A stretch of DNA of 64,000 bases from Scatophagus argus (lineage: Eukaryota; Chordata; Actinopteri; Scatophagidae): positions 19,562,999 through 19,626,998 of the forward strand of contig NC_058493.1 in NCBI RefSeq assembly GCF_020382885.2. Direction: 5' to 3'. The position numbers and the translations under genes were made by a program. How positions within the stretch are numbered: the stretch's first letter is position 1; each line of letters starts with the position of its first letter. Shown here piece after piece: positions 54,901-64,000 of the stretch. A model generated the notes under the pieces. That model was not told the DNA's origin. It ran no database searches and worked only from the letters and a program-made list of their open reading frames with translations.

Positions 54901-54949
54901 TTACTGTGATAGCCATGATGAGCATTGGTGTAGCTCCTCCGTCTGCCAT
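31511..54949 (-). CDS. cdh16: Cadherin-16 (kidney-specific Ksp-cadherin)
   Basis: Single-pass adhesion protein of the basolateral membrane of kidney-type epithelia. Seventeen coding exons join in frame to 823 aa (human 829): 54905-54949, 54700-54798, 52312-52446, 51931-52060, 51113-51271, 50256-50452, 46148-46273, 44862-45012, 43775-43987, 42538-42614, 40540-40731, 36635-36876, 36412-36542, 35554-35793, 32854-32970, 31786-31902, 31511-31611. A weak signal peptide (core MLIMAITLEML) precedes VPENYDGIFPWYLAK. Cadherin repeats follow, with LDRE at 82-85 and linkers DKNDN 113-117, DANDN 324-328, DENNN 432-436, DVNEG 549-553 and DVNDN 649-653; the EC2-EC3 linker (about 223-233) has none. The cysteine-bearing stretch CPCNVRGNC and SAVGILLGTF match the human protein closely. 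The membrane helix is about 779-799 and the tail only 24 aa, without a catenin-binding region, as in CDH16/CDH17. An optional 105-nt block at 42375-42479 would make it 858 aa. The most N-terminal exon is the least certain. Confidence 0.95.
33964..33993. repeat. (CA)15 microsatellite in a cdh16 intron
   Basis: About 30 bases of pure CA between AATAACCATGATG and GGTGTTCG, inside the intron between cdh16 exons 32854-32970 and 35554-35793. Confidence 0.93.
35033..35218 (-). mobile_element. Dispersed teleost repeat in a cdh16 intron
   Basis: The plus strand reads GTAAATGGACTGCATTTAAA, CTTTTTCTAGTCTACTGACC, then CATTCACCCACACTCACACA and GAGCAAATTGGGGTTCAGTA. This is the complement of a familiar fish repeat that ends in AGTCCATTTAC. 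No coding part and no clear target duplication. Confidence 0.6.
36110..36326 (-). mobile_element. SINE-like repeat, inverted copy
   Basis: On the minus strand it shows GTGCCCTTGAGCAAGGCACT, then CCCCCCAATATGCTCCCCAGG, CCCACTGCTCCTGTGTGTG and GATGGGATAAATGCAGTAG, the same order as the copy at 25275-25555. Its 5' end stops before the B-box, so it is truncated. It sits between cdh16 exons 35554-35793 and 36412-36542. Confidence 0.65.
38251..38399 (+). mobile_element. 5'-truncated LINE/SINE tail with 14-bp target duplication
   Basis: The insert (38265-38385) reads GACTGGCGACCAGTCCAGGG, GTCAGCTGGGATAGGCTCCAG and GACGGATAAGCGGTATAGAAG, then (GATG)n, the well-known fish retroposon tail. ATGTTTGTTTAAAC occurs exactly at both ends, 38251-38264 and 38386-38399, as expected after target-primed reverse transcription. 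It lies in the large cdh16 intron between exons 36635-36876 and 40540-40731. Confidence 0.85.
38615..39167. mobile_element. Non-autonomous DNA transposon, Tc1/mariner-like ends
   Basis: The 553-bp element has terminal inverted repeats of about 28 bp. The left end reads TACATTATTTTGACAAAAGT, and the right end, on the other strand, reads TACATAATGCAGACAAAAGT; both continue AT(T/C)GGGAC. Terminal TA on both sides fits a TA target site. Inside are remnants that I recognise as a very common fish element (TTTGCAGCTGTGG, GCCCATTCATGCAGTGGAGC, AATAGAAAAGGGCCTTCCCC, GCATTAAGATTACCTTTCAC). Reading frames across it are broken. Superfamily assignment is inference. Confidence 0.75.
41376..41414. repeat. 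Interrupted (TG)n microsatellite
   Basis: TG repeat with one TC and one CGCG interruption, in the cdh16 intron between exons 40540-40731 and 42538-42614. Confidence 0.9.
42375..42479 (-). other. cdh16: Optional 105-nt in-frame block of cdh16
   Basis: The block encodes 35 residues, starting SAQDMMNN and ending DFESAQQ, flanked by AACAG upstream and GTCACT downstream on the minus strand. It is phase 0 at both ends, so inclusion keeps the frame. To include it, a 58-bp intron (42480-42537, GTACAAG to GCAACAG, with CTGAC as a possible branch point and a CA run) would have to be spliced. Without it, PVFSQHE joins YGPFHILENAPVG directly, which lines up better with the human EC4-EC5 boundary and gives 823 rather than 858 aa. 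I therefore treat it as unproven. Confidence 0.35.
45065..45092. repeat. (GGAT)n microsatellite
   Basis: Seven near-perfect GGAT units in the intron between cdh16 exons 44862-45012 and 46148-46273. It lacks the rest of the LINE tail that often precedes such repeats in fish. Confidence 0.85.
52524..52906. mobile_element. MITE-like element with 52-bp terminal inverted repeats
   Basis: The left end starts AGTGCAGAGGGGTAGTAACT and the right end, read on the opposite strand, starts with the same 20 bases. Over 52 bp the two ends agree at 48 positions and all four differences are transitions. The total length is 383 bp with no coding capacity. No clear target duplication is seen around the ends, so the superfamily is open; the CAGAGG core recalls hAT ends. 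It lies in cdh16 intron 2, about 80 bp from exon 52312-52446. Confidence 0.8.
53341..53460 (-). mobile_element. LINE/SINE tail fragment, inverted
   Basis: The plus strand carries CAGGGTCGTGGGGAGGCTGG, AGCCTATCCCAACTGACACC and CTGGACTGGTCTCCAGTC, the complement of the tail seen at 38265-38385, preceded by CCATCC remnants of its simple-repeat end. It is more diverged than the other copy. Confidence 0.7.
54389..54562 (+). mobile_element. tRNA-derived SINE head, 5' truncated
   Basis: A B-box (GGTTTGAATCC, 54423-54433) is followed by TTCTGTGCAGAGTCGGCATG, TTCTCCCTGTGTCTGCGTGG, GTTTTTCCCAGG and CCTCTCACAGTCCCAAAAAC, the usual order in this fish family. It is a better-kept copy of the element at 128-315, lies in cdh16 intron 1-2, and ends in an ATTAATTAATTAAT palindrome. 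Confidence 0.72.
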
Positions 54950-56477
54950 GACTCCCTGTAAATGTGGCGTATTTGCAGCATTTCAAACCACATGGCCTCA
55001 GCCCAACAATCAACACAATTGTTACTGATTTACTACCGTGGAGTTCTTTCATACACACATTTCACAGCTTTTACATGTCTGACAGCCTGCGTTTAAATGT
55101 ATAACCGCCTACAAAGTTGTTCTAAGCAACATCTGAGCCTCCACTATGGTCTGTGGCACAGAAGACCAATAAAGCCACGTTTGACTTGGAGGTAAAATGT
55201 TGTGTAAATGTAAGATTAAACCATTTCATTGCCACCTTGATGTCTGTCGCATATATTTTTTTTTATGCAGCTGCTCTTTTTAGCAATAACAAATCACAGG
55301 CTATGGTGCAGTGTACAAGTAACTGTAATGCCCTATATACTCCAATTTAAGCCTCTAAAATACAGCAAACTTTGCACATACTGTTTACTCAACAACAGCA
55401 GATGATGCCAGAGATAAAAGATTGCAAAAAAAGTGCCACCAGTTAAGCAGCAAAAGCCATTTTAAACAAAAGTTTTTATATCTTACCTTCTCCAAATGAA
55501 CCATGTGCTCCCTCTGAGAGCTACGAGAGGACTTTAAATTGGGTGGAAAAAATGCGTACTTGTACTCCTTTGGTGGATTAACGGTTAACACCTTCAGATA
55601 GACATGCTTAACTACCTTGTTTCCTTCCTCTAAAAACCAATGGCCAACGAGGTTCCATGCCACTGATGCGATCAAGTGAATATTCATGAGGATGTAAAAC
55701 GTATAAACAGCATCTGCTGCTTTCCTGTTGAGTTCAACTGTTGCTTTAGGAAAAATACCAGAGAAGATTTTATGATTTGATTTTATATTTTATTGAAAAA
55801 AAGAAATCAATGTAAACAAAGAAATTCCAAATAATATCAAGGTTCACAAGACTAATATAATTTATTGCTTTACAGAAACATTCACAACCTGAATTCAATG
55901 TTATGGAACAACATAGAATAGCAGAATTTTTCTCTTTTCTTTTTTCTAGTCCTCAGTAACTTGGCCGAGGCACGAACCTGCGTAGCCTACCACATTTCAA
56001 GTAACTTATGATGGCCTAGTTATTGGGATCCTGGACTGCGTCTTTCAGGATAATGAGATGTACGTTGCATTCAGCATCACTCATGTTACAATATATACAT
56101 CAATCCCTCCAGTACCGGAGCACAAAACAACAACAAACCTCAACAGCAAGGCAATCTTTGCAACTCATTAGAAATAACAAGCCTTTGTGCATTCTTCATA
56201 CATACCGATCATATTATGACAACAACATGGTTAAGGCAAACAAAAACGTAAAATGAAAATAAAATAAATGTTTGCAAAGCTTCATGCATGTTATCTCCAT
56301 TATCATGATAATGATATCATTTTTTATTAAGTCCTCTCTTTGCTTTGGGTTGATGTCTAAAAATAAAAATATATTTCTGTACAGCTCTATTAGTCCTTTA
56401 GGGTTAGTGTTAAAACACACACAGCGTCTGGTCTTCAGAGGCCAAAGAAAAAAATGTCTGTCAGTTCCATCTGTTCC
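54950..56477. other. Gap between cdh16 start and rrad stop
   Basis: It probably contains the cdh16 promoter, perhaps a 5' non-coding cdh16 exon (the first coding exon is preceded by a good acceptor, ATTTACAG, at about 54956-54963), and the rrad 3' UTR. Minus-strand AATAAA signals for rrad lie at 56323-56328, 55861-55866 and 55789-55794. The gap also contains an unexplained long open frame at 55385-55952. Confidence 0.5.
55385..55952 (-). other. Unexplained 189-codon open frame with splice donor
   Basis: On the minus strand there is no stop between 55952 and a TAG at 55385. The first in-frame Met followed by at least 60 codons is at 55687 (MNIHLIASVAWNLVGHW). The section 55491-55750 looks most protein-like, with a hydrophobic stretch (VYTFYILMNIHLIASVAW) and a basic end (SSRSSQREHMVHLEK). 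GAGAAG at its end is followed by a good donor, GTAAGATAT, at about 55485-55490. Splicing from there to the acceptor before cdh16 exon 1 would continue in phase as GVMADGG. I do not recognise the protein. It may be an alternative cdh16 first exon, an exon of something unknown, or chance within the rrad 3' UTR. Confidence 0.25.
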
Positions 56478-58077
56478 TCAGAGAACCGTTAGGTCATGGC
56501 AGGACTTTGACTTCTGCCTAAAGGCCATCTTCTTGTTCTTGCGTGCAACCATGCGGCCCAGAAACCGTTTAGCCTTTTTGCCGATGCTCTCCCTGCGCCT
56601 GCAGTTGGCCATGCGTCGTGCATTCTCCTCCTTGCTGTCTCTCCTCAAGCGAATCTGTCTGACGATGCCCTCAAATAGGTCCTGCACATTGTGGTGAAGG
56701 GACGCAGATGTCTCAATGAACTTGCAGTCAAATACCACAGCGCAGGCACTTCCCTCTGCAATAAAGGAACATATGAAAAAAAGGAAATGAGTATTCATAC
56801 ATTAGTTGATTTATATTAAGAAAACATTAAGGAGGAAGCTCATGTAGATTTAGGATGACAATTTAAAATAGTAAAAGATAAGCTTTCCCCAAGTGGTAGC
56901 AGTTTTAAAACTTTGGCAGACAGCTTTAATTTGCAGTGTTATTTGAAAGTTGGCCTGGCCTGAACCTGAGCAGTCAAGCAAGAAATACAGCCTGACCCCA
57001 CTGAGGCCGGTCAAGCCTGACCGGTTCTGTAAACTTTAGTCATGAAAATTCTCAAGAAAACACTTTTAAGCTTCAAATGATAAATATTAGATTTTATGAA
57101 GTATAATCAAGTTTTATTACCCACTTGCTTTGAGCTGAAATTACATACGGGCTTAGCACATCATGCTTTTGTGGCATATTTTGGGTTCAAATGTAAGTTA
57201 ATTATACTGACTTACCATCTACAGACACCTCTCTGGACCGCACCAGGTCACTCTTGTTGCCCACGAGGATTATGGGAATGTTCTCTGACTGCCTGGCTCG
57301 GCGCAGCTGAATGCGCAGCTCTGACGCCTTCTCGAAGCTTGATTTGTCTGTCACCGAATACACAATGATGTAAGCGTCTCCCATCCTCATGCACTGCTCC
57401 TTCAACCACTGGCTGTTATCCTTCAGGGAAAAGAAACACAAACCAAGATTGGCCTCACACGTGGCTGACCACATCTTTTACAAACACAATGATCGTAAAT
57501 CAACATAAATGCACAAACATGAATAGTGTATAACTCACCTGCTCCCAGATGTCATACAACAGAATGGATGCCTCTTCTTCATCCACCACCATAGATCTGT
57601 CGTATGTGTTTCCTGAGGGGAAGGCGACAGAGTAATGTTGTGTTTACACAGTGGTAGAGAAGAGCAAAGCATCTCTAATCTGAACAATTATGCTTGTTGG
57701 CACTGCGTGCTGTTGCTTTTCTTCACACTGTACATATTTTTTCTTTTGAAGCAAGGATTTTCACGTTCACGTTTTTCCTTTGTGTATTTCTGACAGCTGT
57801 GCTACTGAGGGCAGGGCTGGTGCCCTCGCTGTCGATGGCAATAGCAATAATCAATGAATGGATGCTCTTGCATGTTAAAATAAGAACACTGTTTTTGAGC
57901 AGTCCAAAAGTTTGATGCTTGATATCTCATTAACTGCACTTCATTCACTGAACCTTGTGTCTATGAGCATAACTGTATTGTGTATTGCTCAACACTGACA
58001 AGCATAAATTAAACGCTGACAGCTCTGATTATCACATGTATCATCATAGACACTGGACATCTTGAGTGTGTGTGTGT

Positions 58078-58108
<31 letters not shown>

Positions 58109-58523
58109 GGTTGCTATGGTTGATGACTCATTCTCAGCATCACCATTTACCTGCTTCATCGCAGTCGTGACCAGCATCCTCAACTCCCCCAAAGACGCGC
58201 GCCAGGCTGGACTTGCCGACGCCGTGCTCACCGAGGAGAACCACCTTGTACACCTGGGACTCCGCTTCGCTGCCGGTGGAGATCACAGAGTCGGAGGAGT
58301 CCGACGCACAGCTGCCTCGGTGCTGCTCGTTCGGGGAGTAGGACGTGCAGCGCAGGAGGTTGGACAGCTCGTCGGTTTGCCCCGTCTGTGGCATCGTGGC
58401 GCGCAGGTCCCGGTCGTCCACGGGCATGCTTCTCCTGTGTAGGTTCGGTAGATTCATGGGGAACGGCATGCTTCCTCTTCTCTTGTCCATGTTCCGTAAT
58501 TTGTCACCCTTGTTCAGAGTCAT
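56478..58523 (-). CDS. rrad: GTP-binding protein RAD (RGK-family small GTPase)
   Basis: RGK proteins bind voltage-gated calcium-channel beta subunits and lower channel current, and also act on Rho-kinase signalling. Four coding exons join to 309 aa (human 308): 58151-58523, 57539-57612, 57216-57420, 56478-56755. The G1 loop is GEHGVGKS (98-105); the G3 position has YDIWEQ (144-149) in place of DTAGQ, the RGK signature; G4 is NKSD (204-207) and G5 ETSA (232-235). The N-terminal extension has RRGSMP and HRRSMP, 14-3-3-type serine sites. The basic C-terminal part ends KSKSCHDLTVL, with no CAAX box, which is how RGK proteins differ from Ras. MTLN at the start and HRRSMPVDDRDL point to RRAD rather than GEM or REM1. 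A non-coding first exon lies at 58829 to about 58905, joined to 58541. All introns are GT/AG. Confidence 0.96.
58066..58110. repeat. (GT)n followed by 19 G
   Basis: The plus strand has GT repeats from 58066 and then an unbroken run of 19 G at 58092-58110. In the rrad transcript this is a C19(CA)n tract in the first coding intron, starting 40 nt after the donor at 58149-58150. Confidence 0.95.
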
Positions 58524-58540
58524 TGTGCTTTTACCGAGGA

Positions 58541-58905
58541 TCTGTGGATAGATGTGACACGCGTAAATTTGTGCACTAACCACATTCAAATGGGTCTAAA
58601 AGACAAAGATGACAGCGCGCAAAGGGATACAGTGGAGGTTAATGCTACAGTTTAACAAGATCGTAAGTCATGTTTTAAAATTAAAACATCGGTTCTGTTG
58701 ACTAGCCTGTAATTAAGCAAATATCAAATCATTTTTTCCTGATCTGACCACATGCTTGGTCAACCGTACTCAGCATAAAAAAATAAAACAAAAAATTGCT
58801 ATATCGCATCAGTATAAAAGAGACTTACTCGGTGCTGGCAATTAAATCCAATAATCCTTGGCTTGGAGAGTTGCAGTGGCCGAAAAAGCGCTTTTTGCTT
58901 GAGTC
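58541..58905 (-). other. rrad: rrad 5' UTR: non-coding exon and intron
   Basis: The coding exon begins at 58541, after CCACAG on the minus strand, 18 nt before the ATG at 58523. The upstream exon ends CACCGA at 58829 and is followed by the donor GTAAGT. Its 5' end is estimated at about 58905 from the TATA box position, so that boundary is inferred. Confidence 0.65.
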
Positions 58906-58929
58906 TGATCAGACTGGCTGCTCTGTCTT

Positions 58930-58956
58930 TTTTATATGAGACTGGGAGTGACGTCG
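58930..58956 (-). promoter_or_regulatory. rrad: rrad core promoter: TATA box and CRE-like site
   Basis: On the minus strand TATAAAA lies at 58930-58936, and a CRE half-match (TGACGTC, read on the plus strand as TGACGTCG at 58949-58956) is just upstream. The spacing to the inferred non-coding exon fits a TATA-driven start. Such an inducible promoter would suit a gene known for stimulus-dependent expression; the function is inferred from motifs. Confidence 0.6.
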
Positions 58957-60680
58957 GCAGGGATTCGCCCCGGAGAATCACGTCCCCTCTTATTATAGTG
59001 GTGCGTAATGGTAACATCATACAGGGGAGGGGGTGTATGACTGGAAGAGCTGAGGAATCTCCCTTCCGCATCGCCAAATGGAGAGCTTACCTCTGAGGGG
59101 GCGGCCAGAGATGAATCCTTGAAGAGGGGAAGCCCACTTAAAACTAGAGTGAAATAAATATTCAAGATAAATATAGGAGAGAAACTTCGAAATGGTGGAA
59201 GGATATCCTCACGATACAAGATGAGCTGTATTACAGGGCGCAACCATGCGTGGATAACATGAATACTATGTGAAATATGATCTATTGTCTTAAATTGATT
59301 ATCAGTTTGGACCTTCATGGTCACTGCAAGGTGGAGGTCATTGCTGCAAATTAATGTGAGGGAGATGCTGGCGTAATAAATGGGGTATCTGGCTGGAACT
59401 TAAACGATAAATGCATTATAACATGCCTCATATTTGTTATTTATTTGAGCAGTCTATGGCAGCCCCGAGGCAACATCACACTTGAAATAATTTTTTTGTG
59501 CATACGTGCAAAAAAATAACTAAATAAATACCTTGAATTTGGCAATGAAAATGCTTTAAACGCATAAAAATTCTACACAAGGTGGGATTCATCCATCACG
59601 CATCCCTTGCTTTCCGCCCACCGCCTTACTGGCTGAAAAATGAAGGCTGCAGCAGCCAAACCACATAATTCCAAAATTGCTATACTCCTGTATGTGCAGT
59701 TATAATAGTCTGCTTCACACTTTGCATTATGACAGTGATGTTTAGTGTGACTGTGTGAATAATGCAAAATGCTTTTAATTTAAAATCTGGAGGCCATGTG
59801 AGACATTAATAGAGGAGAATCTCGTCTCTTCATAAAGCCTTAATAGACCTCAAGTGACTTAAGATCAGATCATCATCTATGTTTAATCTTGTTTCCGCCA
59901 TATTTTACAGTTTCTCGCACATTATGCGGCGTGTAACACGTCGTGATGAACAATGTCATTTTCCAGTTGAGATCATAGACTGGAGCGTGATGTGTTGCTG
60001 CCCTCTTATGGCTGTGGATCTTACACTACAGCTGAACGTCTAGGTGTCATTAGTGTGTCCATCACATTAATGTATTTTCTGCTTTGTCCCTATGTGTGGG
60101 AGATGTGAATTGATTGACAATGAAAATATGCAAGAAAACAAATAATCGTGATTTAGGTGTTGATGCTTTTTTAAATATATATATATATCAGCAGTTTATT
60201 TTGTAAATCAAAGTGTATATTTTTTTTCCCAAAAGCTCTATCTTTTTTCTCCCAAATCAGCCTGTGATTATCTACTGTTTCTCTTGCTAGTTTTGGTGTA
60301 AAATGTATTATTATTTTTAAAGGATTTCTCAGCCTTGAGAGACAGCATTATCTGTCGTGTCAAGGCAAAAGAAAAAACTTTTGTTTTGCTGTAGTCTGTT
60401 TAAATGTAACTAAAATATACATACACTCTCTGATTATCTCTGACTGTGTGTGATTTTATTTTATTCTGCATTTTGGTAGCTTTCACATGTTGTTCTTCCA
60501 GGGCACCACATACTGATGAACATCTGTAGTCCCATAAAATAATTTTATTTAATGATTTATGTGGACTTGTATTGTCTGTAAGTGGTAACAGCTTGAAGAA
60601 TTACCTTTTATAAATACTGCGCACAGCATATGAGATCTGTGAGTTTGTATTAAAGGTACACAGTATATGTAAATCTCTGC

Positions 60681-61016
60681 TGTACACATGACTGCGTGGC
60701 CACATCTGACACCATCATCAGGTTTGCTGATGACACAGTGGTTGTGTGCCTCATCTCTGATAATAAAAAGAAGGTCTACTTACAGGAAGTGATTCACCTG
60801 GAGAAAAAGTGCCAGGAGAACATCCGCACTGTGAATGTCAGCAGGTCTTAGGAGCTGAAAAGCGTGAACTGGACCCCCAGTGGGGAGGGTCTGTTTGATA
60901 AATTCATTCTGGAAGGATGAGCACATACACATTACACTGTGTATGACTGTGTATGTGATAAAAACACAATACTCAATACAGTAACACTTCAGCCAATTAC
61001 ATTGATTTGATTTGAT
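60681..61016 (+). pseudogene. LINE reverse transcriptase remnant
   Basis: From 60681 the plus strand translates as CTHDCVATSDTIIRFADDTV and continues VVCLISDN, the catalytic box region (xxDD) of non-LTR retrotransposon reverse transcriptases such as the fish Rex/L2-like lines. The frame ends at TAG 60849-60851, after about 30 residues of unrelated or scrambled sequence. A TTGATTTGATTTGAT tail at 61002-61016 is typical of the same elements. Nothing upstream of the box is left, so it is 5' truncated and internally deleted. Confidence 0.75.
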
Positions 61017-61274
61017 ATCTTATTTAGTGGTTGCAATTGGCTGATCTCTACAAGTATAATAAAACCTGTAAGTGGTACACATATACAACACTTTTACCTT
61101 AAATACGATTTTCTAGGATGATATTGCTATCAGTATTTGGAAATGTACAGAATTTTATGTCAGTGACAGTAATTTCTTTAAACACAAACATGCTGTACTA
61201 GCACGGTGCCCCTTCAGACTTGGTAGTAACTCAGACGTCATAAAACCGGAAGTCAACCCTTTAACGTGACATTA

Positions 61275-61287
61275 CGCATGCGCATGC
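61275..61287 (+). promoter_or_regulatory. NRF-1-like site at atp5mc3 promoter
   Basis: CGCATGCGCATGC is a near match to the palindromic NRF-1 consensus (TGCGCATGCGCA). It lies 31 nt before the end of the inferred non-coding first exon (61318). NRF-1 drives many nuclear genes for oxidative phosphorylation, which fits the gene that follows. No TATA box is seen. Confidence 0.6.
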
Positions 61288-61671
61288 CTCTCGCGTCTTC
61301 GACCTCTACTACAAGCCGGTGAGAGCTAACCTCTTCTGTCACAAACTGAATTTAAGTTGAATATAGAAATATGACACTTGTGTGTAACTTTGTATCTTTG
61401 TAGCTTTACTAACCGCATCGTCGCTTAGATTTTTTGCTTTTCTATCTCGCTTGTTCTTAGCGACATTGAACGGTTTGAAGCTAATCTTGACCTTACTTAC
61501 GTGTGTCCACTTAACTTTACACACTTTGTGCTTTCTTTTATAGCGAACCACATACGGGGTCGACTAACTGAGGAAATTCATTGTTGTTTTCCATGATTTT
61601 CTTTGTACAGACAGCAGACACTGAATCCACGCCAGCACCTTTGGGTGACCTGACAAATACGTCCCTTCGCT

Positions 61672-63851
<2,180 letters not shown>

Positions 63852-64000
63852 ACCAGCTTGGCATTTGCTGTAAAGAGATGCATCAAAATGTTACCAAGAA
63901 TTAGCAGTTTGAGATGACCTTGAGTGGTTTCAGCTTATGTGGCCCATTCTTGTTCATTGGTGTCTAGAAGATTGTGAACCCACTGATGTATGAAACTCTG

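Larger units (their letters stand above)
58524..61671. other. Intergenic region between divergent rrad and atp5mc3
   Basis: The left part holds the rrad 5' UTR, its non-coding exon and promoter (up to about 58960). The middle, 59000-60670, shows no gene; the open frame at 58932-59324 overlaps the rrad promoter and looks like chance. A LINE remnant occupies 60681-61016. The right end has the atp5mc3 promoter, a non-coding first exon ending at 61318 (GCCG then GTGAGA) and the start of exon 2 at 61611. Confidence 0.55.

Noticed and set aside
56272-56697. 141-codon plus-strand open frame
   Set aside because: Antisense to the last rrad exon and its 3' UTR; openness follows from the codon pattern of the real gene.
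58062-58442. 126-codon plus-strand frame through the GT/G tract
   Set aside because: Antisense to rrad exon 1 and entered through a microsatellite; valine/cysteine and glycine runs are repeat artefacts.
58932-59324. 130-codon minus-strand frame upstream of rrad
   Set aside because: Overlaps the rrad promoter, and I recognise nothing in it; likely chance, although a 5' extension was considered.

Overview
The window is vertebrate nuclear DNA, almost certainly from a ray-finned (teleost) fish. It holds split genes with GT/AG introns, AT-rich non-coding DNA with CA/TG microsatellites, and several dispersed repeats of types common in fish genomes. All five protein genes I can reconstruct match vertebrate families over their whole length. 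I joined exons by hand from splice signals and reading phase; every joined frame closes without an internal stop and gives a length within a few residues of the mammalian orthologue quoted from memory.

Layout, left to right. 1-3699: no gene seen. 3700-9028 (minus): nae1, regulatory subunit of the NEDD8-activating enzyme, 20 coding exons, 533 aa. 9992-15972 (plus): ca7, cytosolic carbonic anhydrase VII, 7 exons, 262 aa, arranged head-to-head with nae1. 15973-31510: 15.5 kb with no supported gene. 31511-54949 (minus): cdh16, kidney-specific (Ksp) cadherin, 17 coding exons, 823 aa in the preferred model, with repeat-bearing introns. 56478-58523 (minus): rrad, a RGK-family small GTPase, 4 coding exons, 309 aa, with an upstream non-coding exon and a TATA/CRE-like promoter. 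61672-63851 (plus): atp5mc3-type subunit c of mitochondrial ATP synthase, 4 coding exons, 141 aa, with an NRF-1-like site at its promoter; its 3' UTR runs off the right edge.

The order and orientation NAE1(-) CA7(+) CDH16(-) RRAD(-) is that of human chromosome 16q22.1 as I know it, except that PDP2, which lies between CA7 and CDH16 in human, is not visible here. The genes are not an operon and share no pathway; they are an old conserved neighbourhood.

Points most worth a second look: a GC-AG intron in ca7 that the reading frame demands; a 105-nt in-frame block in cdh16 that would need a 58-bp intron if real; an unexplained 189-codon open frame at 55385-55952 whose splice donor is in phase with cdh16 exon 1; two short inverted-repeat transposons in cdh16 introns; a retroposed LINE tail with a perfect 14-bp target duplication; and a 19-G run next to an rrad splice donor. 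I found no CRISPR array, prokaryotic gene, viral gene or clearly new system.
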